Shown here: piece after piece, positions 1 through 13,140 of the stretch
Position numbering within the stretch: the first letter of the stretch is position 1
How the letters are laid out: every line of letters starts with the position of its first letter
Assembly (NCBI RefSeq): GCF_032854445.1
Contig: NC_088300.1
Span: 76,933,966 to 76,997,965 of the forward strand
DNA length: 64,000 nucleotides
Reading direction: 5' to 3'
Source of the DNA: Liolophura sinensis
Lineage: Eukaryota > Mollusca > Polyplacophora > Chitonida > Chitonidae
Position numbers and translations under genes: made by a program
Notes under the pieces: generated by a model
Told to the model about the DNA's origin: nothing
The model's input: only the letters and a program-made list of their open reading frames with translations
The model's database searches: none

Positions 1-1038
1 ATACTTCTCCATAAGGTGACGTCACTTAGGAAGGAATATCTGGGTACCAAGTATGGTAAAAGTCGTCCATGCCTCTTCGTTATTTGCAGCATTATACATG
101 GATTAATTCAGCAATAAAGGGCCAAGCAGATGTGAAAGGAAACGTTTTCTTACCCTAATATCACCTTTGTTTCATCGAAAATACTAAACCGCTTCCTGTA
201 AATATTAATATGTTGATGGTTTGTTGGTATTTTAAAGACATATTTAAATACACACTCCTGAACGAGAGGAAATGTATGCAATTTACGATCTGTTAAAGCG
301 TTTGGCCACGTACACAAAGCACACTTCAGGTGGCCTGATTCGGAGAAGGCCTATAAATTAAAACGTTCGTTTCTTTTAAAGTCTGACATATTGGCTCTAA
401 TTTTAGACTTTGTGAAGCCATCAACTTTCTTTCATTATTTACACGCAAGTATTGATCCAGTATATCAAGAAAGATATATTGCTTATATTAAAAAATCAAT
501 ACTGAGCTTCATGCCTCGGTATCCTCAGAGTCCTGTATGTTCACGGTAAAATCACATCTTAATTATACAACGTCTTGATAACAGCATATCTTACTCCATT
601 TTCTTCCACCTTAAAACCTGACGACGGTCATATAACTGAAAAATTCGTTAGTAGCGCATAAAGCACACATTTCTCAAACTATACATATATAAGATATGTA
701 TAGTCTCGAGGTAGGTTTTCTTTCCAACTAACCTCTAGCCTTGGCGCCCATCGTTCGCTAGAATGGGGCCGCCAGCCAAGCAAATCGTCATCATTCTTTT
801 CAGCTTAAGAAGGACAGAAGTAAGACCGAATTGTTCTTGGAAGCTTTAATTATTTTGAAATATTAGGTTCAGGTTTCTTCTCAGGCTCAGATTATGTTTC
901 CTTTATAGCTGAATTATGGTCAACAGAAATTCTATAAATTAAGATAGGCCCATGTATACTGCTCCATAAGCATTGAGTATAGATTCGGCCGACTCATCAT
1001 TGTATACTGTCTCTAACGTGTTGATATTCTGCCCACAG
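1..1038. other. intron sequence of the SLC17 gene, no exon found
   Basis: I find no exon here. The next downstream exon (1039) opens in the middle of the transporter, so this stretch should be intron, with the earlier exons left of the window. About 600-665 resembles a degraded short interspersed element also seen near 3115-3165, with a shared core around 'gtcatatgactgaaaa'. The segment ends in a plausible acceptor, 'ctgcccacag', at 1029-1038. Confidence 0.6.
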
Positions 1039-4000
1039 GGCGTGGCTTTCCCCGCTATGCACGCCATATGGGGTCATTGGTCGCCAGTCATGGAGCGCAG
1101 CAAACTGACCTCCTTCACTTACGCTGGTTAGTATACCAACAGTAGCTCTCTTACTGGCCTCTGATCATCACTGGTTCTGTGGGAGAACGAGTTATGAAAC
1201 GACCTAATTCTTCTTCCTGAAATATTGTAAATACTGTATACTGGTCGATTGGGTATTGTGAATTCCACAATTCTTCTCAGTTTTGGATTCTATTGTAGAA
1301 TCTCAAATCTTGTTCTGTTTGTATTTGTATTATTTTTATTCAGGAATAAAAGTGATAGAAAGATCCAAGACCATCCTGCGGCTCTGCCTGGTTTCCTCCC
1401 TTCGTAATGCTAGTCGCCATGGTGTAAGTGAAATATTCTTGAGAACGACAGAAAATACAAATCAGAAAAAAAAAATAAATAAATAAAGCACAGTTACTAA
1501 GTTACTTTTGTTCCATGTTGTGTTTCCAGTACTTATTCAACTAGTAGTGTTAGTTGTGAACTTATCACTCAGATGGGATGGAACATTCCATTAGCGACTC
1601 GGGTCCAAGCCAGATTAAACTTTGTTCCCTGGTAATGTAGGAGTACTTTAGTACCATTTTGCCCACAAATCATCATCGCAAATGCAGGGCTGAACTACAT
1701 ACAGTTTAGGTATGAATTACTTCAGGGCGGCAAGGTTTGTTAAGGTATCTCTTGAAAAGAGGTATATAGGGCCTACTTATGTTTAAAATGACCTGGTAAC
1801 GTGGAATGATTTCCTCACTGGGTTCACTTTTTGTATCATGCCTATGAAGCGTTCAGTGTTTCACTTTATCGCCCATTTTGCAGGAAACCCCTGTAAATCA
1901 TACCAACCTCTCACCATTATCGCATCTCTCTGTAAAGAGAACAAGATTTACGAGTTCAAGTTTACTCCTCCATTTCAGTTGTCGTGAAGCTGTCCAAGTG
2001 ATTGCCGTGTTTATTTATTGTATTTATTTGATCCGTGTTTCACGCCGTGCTGAAGAATATTGCATTTATACGACGGAGGTCAGCAATTTGGTGGGAGGAA
2101 ACAGGGCAGAGCATGGGGGAAACCCACGACTATCCGCAGATTGCTTGCAGACTTTCCCACGTATTGCCGGAGAGGAAGCCAGCATGAGCTGGACTTGAAC
2201 TCATAGCGGCCACATTGGTAGGAGGCGCTTAGTCGTCCACTTACGACCACGTCGTCAGTTAGTTCATGTCTGTAACTGTTTTCCTTCTCTTACACGGACA
2301 GGTGCTCAGATTGGTAACGTGATCACGTTTCCTCTGGCCGGAATGCTCTGTCAGTATGGGTTCGCTGGGGGCTGGCCGTCTATATTTTACGTCCTGGGTA
2401 AGTAGTCTCTTACTTCTCCGATTCTTCCGTAAATGGAAAACATGTCAATTTTTATATTCAACCTACCTACATCATATAGATATACCCAGCGTATGTAATC
2501 TTCTGGCATGGTGCATTGTCATATAGGAAGCAAGATAGAATGTCTTTGGTCGTATATTCTCATTTTCGTCAAGAAGCATTTTAATTTAAAGATTCCAAAT
2601 AATACAGCTGCGCCTTCCGTAATGACCTGCTTGGTAGCATCCTGCACATATGCTCAAATGTAAATCTCCAGCCTCGGTAATCGCGACTTCCGACAACGTG
2701 TAACGCTGTACATGAGTAAAAGCTGTAAGCTTGTCTTCACGTCAGTGCTAACGCTCTATACAAATGCCGGCACCATTGTCTGGTGTGACACTGTATATAA
2801 GTATAACATTAAGCGTCATGTCCGACATTCATATACCATTCGTAGTCCGTAAAAGGCGTTCCAAGTCGATAATCGCAAGATCCATTTCCAAAACAACGTT
2901 TAACACTAACTCCCAAAAGCAAAGGTATGTAAGAAATTATACAAATAATTGACCAAACATTTATACAAACATTGACCAAGCACTGTTTCTGTAAGTTTGT
3001 CTTCATGTCTGTGTTAACCCTGCATACAGTAGCGGGTACCATTATCTGGTGTGACACTGTAAATGAGTAAAAGAGCGGTAGAAATCCGTACTACAACAAT
3101 GCACTCTGTGGATTCTATAGTCGTCATATGACTGAAAAGTTATTAAGAACCACCTTAAACCCTAACCCAGTGACTGTTTCTGTAAGCTTGTCTTCATGTC
3201 TGTGCTAACCCTGGTTACAGGAGCCGGCACCATTGTCTGGTTCATCGCCTGGATGCTTCTAGTCACCGACTACCCGCAGGACCATAAGAGAATCTCGGAC
3301 ATCGAGCGTAGATACATTCTTCAGGGATTGAAAGACTCTGTCCAGACTCATAAAAAACACAAGGTACAGTGTTAAGGCTTACATGGCCCATTTAACATAC
3401 ATTATGATTTTGATCTGCCTGATGGGATGGCCTCCATGGCCTATTTGCCATATATCATGATTTTGGTTTACGTGGTGGGTTTGGCCAACATAGCCCATTT
3501 GACATACGTCATGAATTTGGTCTACGTGATGGGTTTGTCCTACATAGCCCATTTGACATACATCATAATTTTGGTCTACGTGATGGGTTTGACCAACATG
3601 GCCCATTTGACATACATCATGCTTTTGGTCTACGTGGTGGGTTTGGCCTGCATGGCCCATTTGACATACATCATGATTTTGGTCTACGTGATGGGTTGGG
3701 CCAACATGGCCCATTTGACATACATCATGCTTTTGGTCTAAGAGTTGGGTTTGTCCTACATAGCCGATTTGGCACACATGGTGGTTTTGCTCACGAAAAA
3801 TGGATTATCCTTTGACCTCTTAACTCAGTTCACAAAAAAACCATAGGCAATGAAACAAACCCATTAAGGAGAACGATCTCGTCTATTCAAAACTCCTCTT
3901 AACAGAAATATTTCACTCCTGAATTTGGACAAGCTTACATTCAGCTCCAGTTATTTATACAGCTTCCACCTTTTGCTGGATATAACAAACAGTCTGTGAC

Positions 4001-7000
4001 ACAAAATACATCACAAAGATGCTGGGTAGAAAATAATGTTTACCATTGAGCACTTCTCGTAAGTTAACTTACGATTTGGCTACAGAGCTTCAGTGCTGTA
4101 CCTTTCGGCACTTTTACGCCCCAGATTCGGAAATACAAAGACGAAAGACGTAATCGTTCAAGTACAATCTTCTTGAGCTTACGGGAGTGACCAGGAGACC
4201 AAGCTCAATCGTGACAGTACAGGAAGGTTATATAGTTGACACAGGCTTGACCTGTAGGAATCTTTGCCTAACAGGGGAAACCCTGTTATGGGTGGTACCG
4301 AATTCCGTGTACTCTATCCGCATTTTGCTGTCCAGTTGCCACATAAGTTTCGAAAGATAAGATATTTTAGACTCCAAGAAGAAGGTGATCCCACAAAAGT
4401 ACAAGCGAAGAAAAGCTCAGTAACCATGACGGGAAAATCCACAACGGAGAATCCTTCCCTTTGTGATTTGCAGAGCTCAAGAAACATTGCCTGAACATTA
4501 AATTCATAGACTAAAACTTGAGTGAGTGAGTGCTTGGGGTTTAACGTCGTACTCCTGAAACTTGATGTGATGGCGATATCCAATCAACTTCCGTGTAATC
4601 AGCCTGTGTATCCTCTCGAGGTAGGAGACAGACAGTCGGTTGGCGTGTTGACCATCATTCTTAGACTGATTCATTAAGATGAAGAAATACATTATGTTGC
4701 CCAGCCCTACATGTTTTCCTGTTGTATGATCAGTAATGGTATTCTGCAGGTGCCTTGGGTGCGGATGTTCACGTCACTTCCGGTTTGGGCGATCGTTGTT
4801 TCTAACACGTGCTCCGACTGGGGTAACTACACGCTGCTGACCGGCATACCGACATATATGAATGAAGTCCTGAAATTCGATATCACATCGGTAAGTCATA
4901 TTGCGCCACAATAAATGGGGCAAGAGTGAATATGTATAAAAAAAAAATTTTAAAATGTTAATTCTTAAGAAAAGTCCTGAATGTAGCTGTTAAAAACTGT
5001 CTATAAAAGCAAAGATGAAATGCCTGCTTAGCTATTACGTAAATGGTTTGTTGTGTTTTGTGTGCAGAACGGGTTGTATTCGGCGCTTCCATACATCGGC
5101 TTTTGGCTAGGTATTAATGTATCTGGTTATCTGGCTGACCTGGTCCGAACGCGTGGAATTCTCTCAACAACGTGGACAAGAAAACTTTGGGATGCCTTTG
5201 GTGAGTTTATCTTAGGTCTGCCTCTTGCACCTGCTGTATAAGATTTAAGCTCAACAGACTGAATTTTTTTGGTTGGCGATCCAGTCCTCTATTGGTTATC
5301 TAATCAGCAAAGAGCGGTAGTGGTTTAGCGACCATTGGACGGTATGGGGGCATTTATTATCAGCAGGCGGAAGAAGGTGAGAGGTTACATGCAGAACACG
5401 GATGATAACCTTACAATGGGGCATGAAGGTTGGGCATATGCTGAGCTCAGATTTTGTATACATGTAAAGCACAATATCAGTAACTCGGGGGAGGTGTTGA
5501 ATTGGTTATGATCTCCATATTTATTAATTACTGTAACATCAAAATTAATAACCTTCACGTCTATTTTTTCAAATTTTTCCATATTAATGTATATACCTCT
5601 TTCTGTACTTTATGTAGTGAACTGAGGTTTTGCAAAGCTTCAGGTAACTTTGCTAACAAGTTGAAGTTTGTTTCTGTGCTTAAATCAGTTCAGGGCTTAC
5701 TGGATGGCGATGTCTTCTCGCCATTGTTTTCATATGCCTTGATCAGTACCTTCGTGTATCCTGCTAGATGTAGATAGCTGGCTCTCGCTATCTGCAGATA
5801 AAATGGAGAATTTCATCGTCCGCATGCATAGGCTCTTTCCTCATGAACCTTGTCAAGGTTTATCTGTTTGGCACTTGCGCATTAGAGCGTCTCACGATTA
5901 GGAATTCGGCTAATTTCGTCCGACACAAGACACGATTACTACTATGTTTTGCCAGCAATTTCACTGTACTCTGTGAGTATAGATGTTATACGAGACTTGA
6001 CCCACAGGGCCAGTGTATCATGTTACCGTCCATCTTCACCAACGGCGCATGCTCTGTACAACAAACTTTATAACATTGCAGTCACGATGAACGCTGGTGG
6101 GGTGACGGTTTGTAGACTTGAAGTGGTGTCATGTCACAAACATCGATAAACAGAAATCTGGTAAAACTCTTGTAATTAGATCACCTTATACTGAGACAGG
6201 AAATGGTGTTAGAACAAAGATGTAGGGATGTGGGTGATGGGTTTGTCCTTTGAGAGGGTATGGTTGTAGGGGAGGGGGTTTGCTCTTTTAGGGTATATGA
6301 ATGTAGGGGAGTGGTTTATTCTTTTAGTGGGTATGTATGCAGGGGAGAGGTTTGTTCCTTTAGCGGGTATGAATGTAGGAAGCGGTTTGTTCTTTGAGTG
6401 GGTATGAATGTTAAAGATGGGGTTTGTGCTTTCAGGAGGTATGAATGTAGGGGACGGGGTTAGACTAAAGTGTATTGCAGACTGGCCGAAACGTTGATAC
6501 TTGATATATCAGAAGTCTTTTCGGGAAGGTCATGATGGCGGTGTTGTTGGCAGATTTCAGGAGTGGGCCAATGATGTCCGTGCTTGGCATACCATAGCGT
6601 CGGAAAAGCTGTCGGTAGGCTGTGGTACATATTACGATAAAGTGGATGTGTGCGTAGGTGTATCCGGCAGTGAGAAAACAAAGTCAATTCCCTTTCTGAA
6701 AATGTACTATCACAAGATTTACCTTGGGGTAAAAAGGTTTCTCTAAAACATTTATAGGCCTTCGTTACCGTGTGACAGGAAAAATGCCCGTTTGAAGGAT
6801 ATGAAGCCTCATCACCGGTGAAAATTTAATCATGTAAAGAGTCTGGAATTAAAATTATCGCCACCAATAACGTTCATTGAGAAATCTAAGAATGCTCTGC
6901 CCGAAGCTGGAATTGAAGTAACGCCTCGTGTGTGCGAGCAATTGTAGCAAGCCTCATTTTTCACTGCCATTGAAAGGCAGGTCCATAGAAAGGACGACGT

Positions 7001-9602
7001 CTTTCTCACACTATAGTTCGCTGGCTTAAAATACTCATGTTGTTATGTCAAAACCCAAAGACGGCCGGTTTTCAGATCAAACGCACAGACTGCTACCGAT
7101 ACCGGTATATTTACATTGAAATCTGACATCTTCACACCGTGGGCAGCACAGAATTTCTATCGTAATAACGGCGATCAGGATGCTGGATGGAAGAATCGGT
7201 AATGTTCAGAGTAAAGACGCCTGCCAGTTACTTGTGCAAGCGTAAAGCTTACACAAACCTCTTGAGCTAAGGGCGCAGCGAAAATCTGGATCGATGAGTC
7301 AGAAGGCGATAACCCCAATCATCAAAGTAGAGATCTTACAAGACATTATGGTTACATTATGTTGTCCATGATCTCCCAAGTGAAGAATCATCAGTACTGC
7401 CAGCAAACATCCGTCTATCCATCCATTGATCAATCAATCACCTGTACTGCCAACAGACATGCTTCCATCCATCCATCCATCGATCAATCAGTCACCAGTA
7501 ATGCCAACAATCATCCGTCCGTCCATCCATCCATCCATCCATCCATCGATCAATCAATCACCAGTACTGCCAACATACATCCGTCCATCCATCCATCGAT
7601 CAATCAGTCACCAGTAATGCCAACAATCATCCGTCCGTCCATCCATCCATGGATCAATCAATCACCAGTAATGCCAACAATCATCCGTCAATCCATCCAT
7701 CGATCAATCAATCACCAGTAATGCCAACAATCATCCGTCCGTCCATCCATCCATCAATCAATCGATCGACCACTCTCCACATATTTGAATATATGTTTTG
7801 CTGTGTGTGTTCTAGGTAAGGTCATCCCTGCCATCATGCTCATCGCTTTGGGGTATCTGGAATGTACCCAGTCAGCAACTGCAGTCGGCCTCCTCGTCCT
7901 GGCTGTGGCCCTGACCGCCCCTATCTTCAGCGGTTACACCGTCAACCACGTGGACATTGCCCCTGCTTACGCGGGTGTCCTGTTCGGAATCTCCAACTCG
8001 GTGGCCGCTTTGACCGGATTTGTCTCGCCTGTCGTGACCGGCATTCTCACACCAGATGTAAGTTGGAACATTGCTTGGATATGAATACATATAGCTTTAA
8101 GGTACCGAAATATATTAAGAAAGTGTCTCCGAAACAAATAAGGAGCCTTGGAAACTATTGAGGTTGACAAGTAGTAACGACTGACCTCTTGTTTGCCGTG
8201 GTGTCTGCCTATTATTATCATTTTGCGTTATTTACGTAATTCATTTTTCTGATTTTCGTTTCACATTTTACTTAAAGGCTGCAAATCAACCAGCGCCGAA
8301 AAGGGCGCCTATTCAAAGTTGTAATAACATGTATTAAATACAAGACCTACAAACAAAAACGATGTAATGTTCCCCATGTCATACTTATATCACAAACTGT
8401 GCGCAAACTCGAAAAGAAAGGCAGATCTAGAACTGGTACTGACTGCCTGTAGAAGAGTGGCGACGTATTTCTCAGTTTCATTGTATATATTTACTGATGA
8501 ATAGACATCATATTGAAAGGAGGTTCATAGTAAGAGCCTTGATAGTTTGCACCCGTGTTGTCATGCTCATCCCCTTATGGTACAAATACACCGCTGTGCT
8601 AAGGTGCCTTTTCAGTTGATAGATCGAAAGTAAAATTGTCCCGAATCTGTAGTGATTGTTGGCTCGGTCTAGACATAGACGTTACGTGGTGTTTTATGTA
8701 ACTTTTTAAACATATAAGTGATTTATGCATGCATACTGCGCCCCTGTAAACAACATGAAAAAGCTGTGCGGTGCATATTTGTTGCATTTCTTATTGATTT
8801 GATTTGTGTTTTACATTATGCTGGGATGAAACCCGGCAGAGCCTTTGGGAAATCCACAACTATCCGCTGGTTGGTGACAGACTTTCCCATGTACAGGTGG
8901 AGAGCATCTGTGTTAGATGCAGACAGTTGTGTTAGATGTAGATAGCTGCGTTAGATATAGACAGCTGTGTTAGATACAGACTGTACATTAAGCACATGTA
9001 TGTAAATGTATTATAAAATCTGCTCTGCCTTTTGAGTAACTGTAATTTTTGAAATAGTATGGTGCATATCTCACACGGAAGTTCAAACGGTGTGATGTAT
9101 CGCTCGGATGTCATTTGTTTCTTTGATGCTTATGCCCTGCTCCATTATTTCTCCATTTTATGACGGCGGTGACGTTGACGGATGCATGAAACCAGGGTAC
9201 CCTAGATAAACCATCGTCTGGTACCGGGGTATCGAGAGCTGGCTTCGAACACACGACTTCATTGACCGTGGGCCCGACAGCCTAAGCGTACTAACGCTAT
9301 AACCAGCTGAGCCAGCCACGGCCACTGGTGGCATTCATAAAAACTCCACCTTATTTGTTATTAGTTATAATAGTATATGAAGTCAATTGAATTCGTTTCT
9401 CTTGCAGCAAACCCGTGAGCAGTGGCTATCTGTATTTTACATCAGTGCAGCCATCTATATCGTGGGTGCCATTTTCTACCTGCTTTTTGCCTCCGGAGAG
9501 CTTCAGGAATGGGCAAGGGACAAAGATTCACCCGAAGTGGAGGAAATGATTGACAAAGATGGCGTAGAACTCGTAGACATGAAGAGACAAGTAGTCGCTT
9601 GA
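1039..9602 (+). CDS. SLC17A5-like: SLC17-family anion transporter (sialin-like), 3' seven exons, 5' end outside window
   Basis: Proton- or sodium-driven organic anion carrier of the major facilitator superfamily; sialin itself exports sialic acid from lysosomes. Exons: 1039-1126, 2302-2397, 3221-3363, 4750-4890, 5068-5200, 7816-8057, 9408-9602 (stop 9600-9602). Together they give 345 codons plus stop in one frame, with GT-AG at every junction. Recognisable family segments in order: '[20 protein letters not shown]' (exon 1 here), 'PQDHKRIS' (exon 3), 'PVWAIVVSN' and 'LLTGIPTYM' (exon 4), 'SALPYIGFW' (exon 5), '[15 protein letters not shown]' (exon 6) and '[16 protein letters not shown]' at the C-terminus. 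The family is about 500 residues, so roughly the first 150, including the first membrane spans, lie upstream. The tail is acidic, then basic. Subtype within SLC17 (sialin, phosphate or vesicular transporter) is not certain. Confidence 0.9.
1335..1480 (+). mobile_element. tRNA-derived SINE, 3' part
   Basis: Body sequence 'ctgcctggtttcctcccttc' followed by 'gtgtaagtgaaatattcttg' and an A-rich tail ending in 'aataaataaat'. The same body and tail recur at many other places in the window. The tRNA-like head is missing, as expected for a 5'-truncated insertion. It lies in an intron of the SLC17 gene. Confidence 0.7.
1990..2265 (-). mobile_element. tRNA-derived SINE, near full length
   Basis: Read on the minus strand, the element runs from a degenerate tRNA-like head (box B region complementary to 'ctggacttgaactcat') through the body (complement of 'gtgggaggaaacagggcaga') to an (AAAT)n tail seen here as 'tttatttattgtatttattt'. 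It sits between two SLC17 exons and ends about 35 bp before the exon at 2302. Confidence 0.75.
2690..3075 (+). repeat. two diverged copies of the SLC17 exon-3 splice acceptor region
   Basis: The true acceptor and exon start at about 3175-3240 read 'ctgtaagcttgtcttcatgt', then '..aaccctggttacag', then 'gagccggcaccattgtctgg'. Near copies occur at about 2727-2790 and 2988-3045, including 'gccggcaccattgtctggt' and 'tagcgggtaccattatctgg'. Both copies are followed by 'tgtgacactgta..gagtaaaag', not by the rest of the exon. The copy at 2727 has lost its AG; the copy at 2988 keeps 'catacag'. They are pseudo-exon edges inside the intron. Confidence 0.75.
3375..3770 (+). repeat. 54-bp minisatellite in SLC17 intron
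   Basis: About seven units of 54 bp built on 'gcccatttgacatacatcat', 'gattttggtctacgtgatgg' and 'gtttggccaacatg'. The array begins about 12 bp after the donor at 3364. Because 54 is a multiple of three, both strands hold long open frames; I do not regard these as genes. Confidence 0.9.
4522..4690. mobile_element. short interspersed element, second family
   Basis: Starts with 'gagtgagtgagtgcttgggg' and 'tttaacgtcgtactc', a sequence I recognise as the edge of a widespread molluscan dispersed repeat. It is followed by unfamiliar sequence containing 'ctcgaggtaggagacagaca'. It sits just before the SLC17 exon at 4750. Confidence 0.5.
6225..6470 (+). repeat. degenerate minisatellite, roughly 40-45 bp period
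   Basis: Five to six imperfect copies of a segment like 'gtatgaatgtaggggagtgg' followed by 'tttgttcttttagtgg'. Unit length varies. It lies in the long SLC17 intron between 5200 and 7816; the rest of that intron has no exon that I can see. Confidence 0.7.
7410..7775 (+). repeat. compound ATCC-rich minisatellite
   Basis: Six or so units made of 'ccatccatccatcgatcaat', 'caatcaccagtaatgccaac' and 'aatcatccgtccgt', with variable numbers of the tetramer atcc. It ends about 40 bp before the acceptor of the SLC17 exon at 7816, so it lies where branch point and pyrimidine tract would be. The open frames it creates are repeat artefacts. Confidence 0.9.
8770..9000 (-). mobile_element. partial SINE followed by a short degenerate tandem repeat
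   Basis: About 8790-8905 matches the SINE body ('cggcagagcctttgggaaat', 'ccacaactatccgctggttg'). Directly after it, about 8905-8985 holds four copies of a 22-bp motif, 'gtgttagatgtagatagctg' and variants. Neither appears coding. Confidence 0.6.
9120..9330 (-). mobile_element. tRNA-headed SINE
   Basis: On the minus strand, 9330 to about 9235 folds as a tRNA-like head: A box 'tggctcagctggtt' and B box 'gtgttcgaagcc' are both clear, with pol III spacing. The body runs on to about 9120 and differs from the commoner SINE here. It ends about 75 bp before the last SLC17 exon. It is not a functional tRNA gene: the acceptor stem does not pair and the body continues past the T arm. Confidence 0.7.
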
Positions 9603-9993
9603 TTCAGTCGTATTGCTAAAAGAGATAAAAACGTTGTTAAGAATTGTATACGGTGACAAGCAAAATGATCCTAGCCGTAGCTGGTAGAAAACCAACCAAA
9701 GAGTTACACGAGTGCCGTCTGCACTAGTTACCACTGGTGGATGCAAGTCGCTGGCGATATCAAGGAGCAGACTAGAAGACAGGAAGTTGAAAACTCCCGG
9801 TTTAATGTGAACTTTTTGTGGGACATTTGGCTCACGTTCCACTTTGAGGAGCCTAGTCATGGAGTTGGGGACAAAGTAGACATCTGAAGCGTGTGCTGTG
9901 GAGTTAACATTGAATTGCTAAGCCACATATGTTGATACAGGGTTAAGACAAGTACTTTTTAGCTGAGAATGATGTTTATTTTTAGCTGGATAA

Positions 9994-9999
9994 AATAAA
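9994..9999 (+). terminator. candidate poly(A) signal of the SLC17 gene
   Basis: A canonical aataaa hexamer 392 bases after the stop codon at 9602. It is the first canonical hexamer I noticed downstream of the stop. Confidence 0.45.
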
Positions 10000-12900
10000 C
10001 AGCGAATTGTTGCGAAGCAAACATTAATACATGTAGACCGTTTATTTTTAGCTAGATACAAAAAAGAGAAGCTTGGGGCAAATTTGATAAGAATGTGACC
10101 GTCTTTAACACATATCGTCGAAATAACTTGTTACATGGATGTCTGTAAAGATCTCGATGGCTACAGTTTATCAGCAATGAGCCATTTGCATGAGGCAGCG
10201 TTGTATACTGTTCAGCATTCAGGGATATTCCCACGGAATATTGTACGACGGGTTGGAGTGTATATACAACATGAAAGTTTTCATAAGAAACAAGAAATGA
10301 ACAATTTATATAAGGCTGTGAATAAGACAGGATACTTTGAAGGGTATGTAGTGTACATACAAAATGTACAATTTCATGCAAATGTATAAAAGCTTTCAAA
10401 TGAAAATGAAAAATGAGCCATTTAAACGACCCCTATATAAGGTTGTGTTTAAAAATAGTTAGCTTTCTGGACTACTGAGATTAAGAAACTGATATTTGGC
10501 CCATGCTTTAGCTGTCGTACGAAGGCCGTATCAGGGTTTTGAAGCGTCAATCTTTAGGCCTATAAATGAAGAATACTAGCCGGCTTGCCGGTCCATTGCT
10601 AGATCACAACCAAGCATTGGAACTAGACTGTTACAAGTACCAGGTTGTATGGTCGCAGATAGCCAGTACATGCTTGCATCATCTACAAAAATGTCCCAAA
10701 ACTTTGTATACGGTCAGCTCCCCCCCCCCCCCCTCCACCCTTCCAAATTTTATCCAATACCACTACAGGCCAACCACCGTTCCCCTCATCTCGAATCTCC
10801 AAGTCTATATGTGCCTTAGCAACAAAACCACAGAACATCCTCCCAAATTAAACTTCAGGGAAATCTTTGGTTGAATACAAAAGGGAAATTGAAGCAGGGA
10901 ATTTGGCCGCAGGCATCAGTTCACCACATTGCATTAAAATCGTCTATTTTGTTCTGTTTTTCTGTTTTTAGCTCGCCTGCACGAAGTAAGTATTGTGAGA
11001 GGGGGCTATGTGGGAGGGGGGGGGGGAGAGAGAATGCTCCCTACTCTAAGGTATGATGTCTAAATGCACATTCTCAGATGGCAGGTTAAGCTTTTTTTAG
11101 CTCCTGTATAATGGCAGTCATATGTGGATCTCCAACATACAAGAGAAAGTTATGTTATGTTTGTGTTTTTTATATTTCTTTTCGGCTGTGTACATCTACA
11201 AAAGGGCCTTCTGATGGAAGGTTGATCTGTTTTATTGGGTTTAGTTTTATAGACTTCGTGAATGTTTTTAATGACTTTATTTTTAGATTTTCAATTAAAA
11301 AATTTACCAGTTATATGAACTTTCTGTTTGTTTTCTGTAGTAAACACGGTTCTCTAGAAATTAAGCCTCCTTGTAGGGTAACGGTTTCTTGCATACACGG
11401 TTTCTGTGACTTTATTGGTTATGAGATTTATGGATTTTGCCAGATCCAGTACCATCTGGGAAATTTTTAATTTGAAAGTGGGTGTCACGTGGTAAAGTGA
11501 TGTCAATTCATTGAAGAAGCCGCTTTTCACAATAAACATCTGAAGCGGAGATCAATGACTAACAATATGGTCACCCTAGTTTTTACAACTGCCCAAGAAG
11601 GATATTGGGTTCCTCTGGTGACTTAACCATTTTCTTCTTTTGTGGACACACATTCAGATTTTACTTTCATTCTGTTCTCTTGTAAACATGGATTTCCACA
11701 AGCCATTCATGTAGGGTTACAGTCGAATTTTGAGGTTAACTTACTGCACTTTGAGTGTGGTTTAATAATATTTAATATCCATACGAGGGTATGAACATAA
11801 ATTCACCACATTCCATTATTTATGACACCCTATCTATGTCAATTCAACTCTCTTTGTTTACTCATGTAAATAGTTTAGCTGCCAATAAAAGTTTGTTTTT
11901 AGCAGGCCATTGGTTTCTACCTATTACTGTTAGTGTAGTCTCGGTTTTGTAGGGCCGCATTATGTGGCAAAAAGCAGGGTTTAACTTTCCATTATGTTTC
12001 AGTCTTACGCCCAATGTTTTATATTAAGCCCTGTCCCTTTGTTACCTGTGTATATCATGCGGCACATTCCCCTGTGACAGTGTATCATGTGGCACTTTTT
12101 TCTTGTGACCTTGTGCCATCCGGCGCATTCCCTTGTGGCAGGTGTACCATGCTGCACGTTCCGTCGTGGCACAGTGTCCACACACCATTCTGGAATAACC
12201 CTGTACTGTGAAGCGGGTGTACTTGCTTTGGCAGTTGCAATGGATGTTAGCGTCTCGGTATTACTCTAGAAATTCCTGGAGGTTGCTGTACAATGTATGT
12301 ACATCTTCTTTATGACTACCACAAATTTCCGTATCACACACATATATTTCATTTATTTATTTGATTAGTCTTTTACACCATACTTAAGAATACTTCATTT
12401 ATACAATGACGGCCAACATTATGGTGGGAGGAACTCTTCAGTTAAGATGTTCTCCAATTCTTGCTTGGAAGCATACAAGGTGATCGATATGGGCTTCAGA
12501 TCGGAACTAATCGTTTTGCCACAAGACCTTCATAATTTTGATTTTGGGAGGAATAGAAGTGCGTCTGTCTACGTCAAGCGTGGTACATGTACTATTATTC
12601 CACGAGTGAAGTTCACCAATCGATGCGCAGACAATTCCTTGGTCTATTTTGATTATTTTATGTCTTTGTCTATAATATTCCATCATTCTATGCCTTACTG
12701 AGGATGTTATGCTGGCACCTGACAAATGGCTGTGGCAATACCTTGTCAATGCATGATATTATAGTTATGGTCATTTCAAAATATAATCAAAGTTAAACAA
12801 CCAACTGATCCCATCTGAATTATTTGATGCTTAAGTCGCCCTTTATAACAATCATCCACATTTTACAGACTGAAGTTATCCACCTCTTCTGAAATGAACG

Positions 12901-13140
12901 AAATGTATGAAATATTCGAATGGATTATTCTTTCCCTTTTGTAGGTCAATTTATCGGAATTATTCTGTCAAAACAATCGTCTTCCGTGCGCTTCAGAATA
13001 GGTGGATCTCTCGACCTGGTTTCAGGTTTTTGTTAATAAATGGGGTAAATATTAGGCACGTTTGTTGGGGTAATGGATACAGGTGTGTTCAGGTGAATGA
13101 AGTGCCATGCCTTCTACCCTTTTGAATATGCCCTAAACCT
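10000..13140. other. intergenic, no gene recognised
   Basis: Between the SLC17 3' end and the 42-bp array I find no conserved coding segment on either strand; open frames here are short and unrelated to anything I know. Contents that can be named: a C run at 10720-10733, a G run at about 11015-11026, a piece like a bivalve dispersed repeat around 10965-10985 ('ttttagctcgcctgcacgaa'), a degenerate 35-bp repeat at about 12055-12180 built on 'gtgtatcatgtggcac', and a SINE fragment at about 12350-12440. Confidence 0.5.
12350..12440 (-). mobile_element. SINE fragment (3' end)
   Basis: Tail 'atttatttatttgattagtc' and body 'ttaagaatacttcatttata' then 'ccaacattatggtgggagga' match the other SINE copies read on the minus strand. 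The head and most of the body are absent. Confidence 0.65.

Noticed and set aside
9235-9330. A tRNA gene
   Set aside because: A and B boxes are present but the acceptor stem does not pair and the sequence continues as a SINE body.
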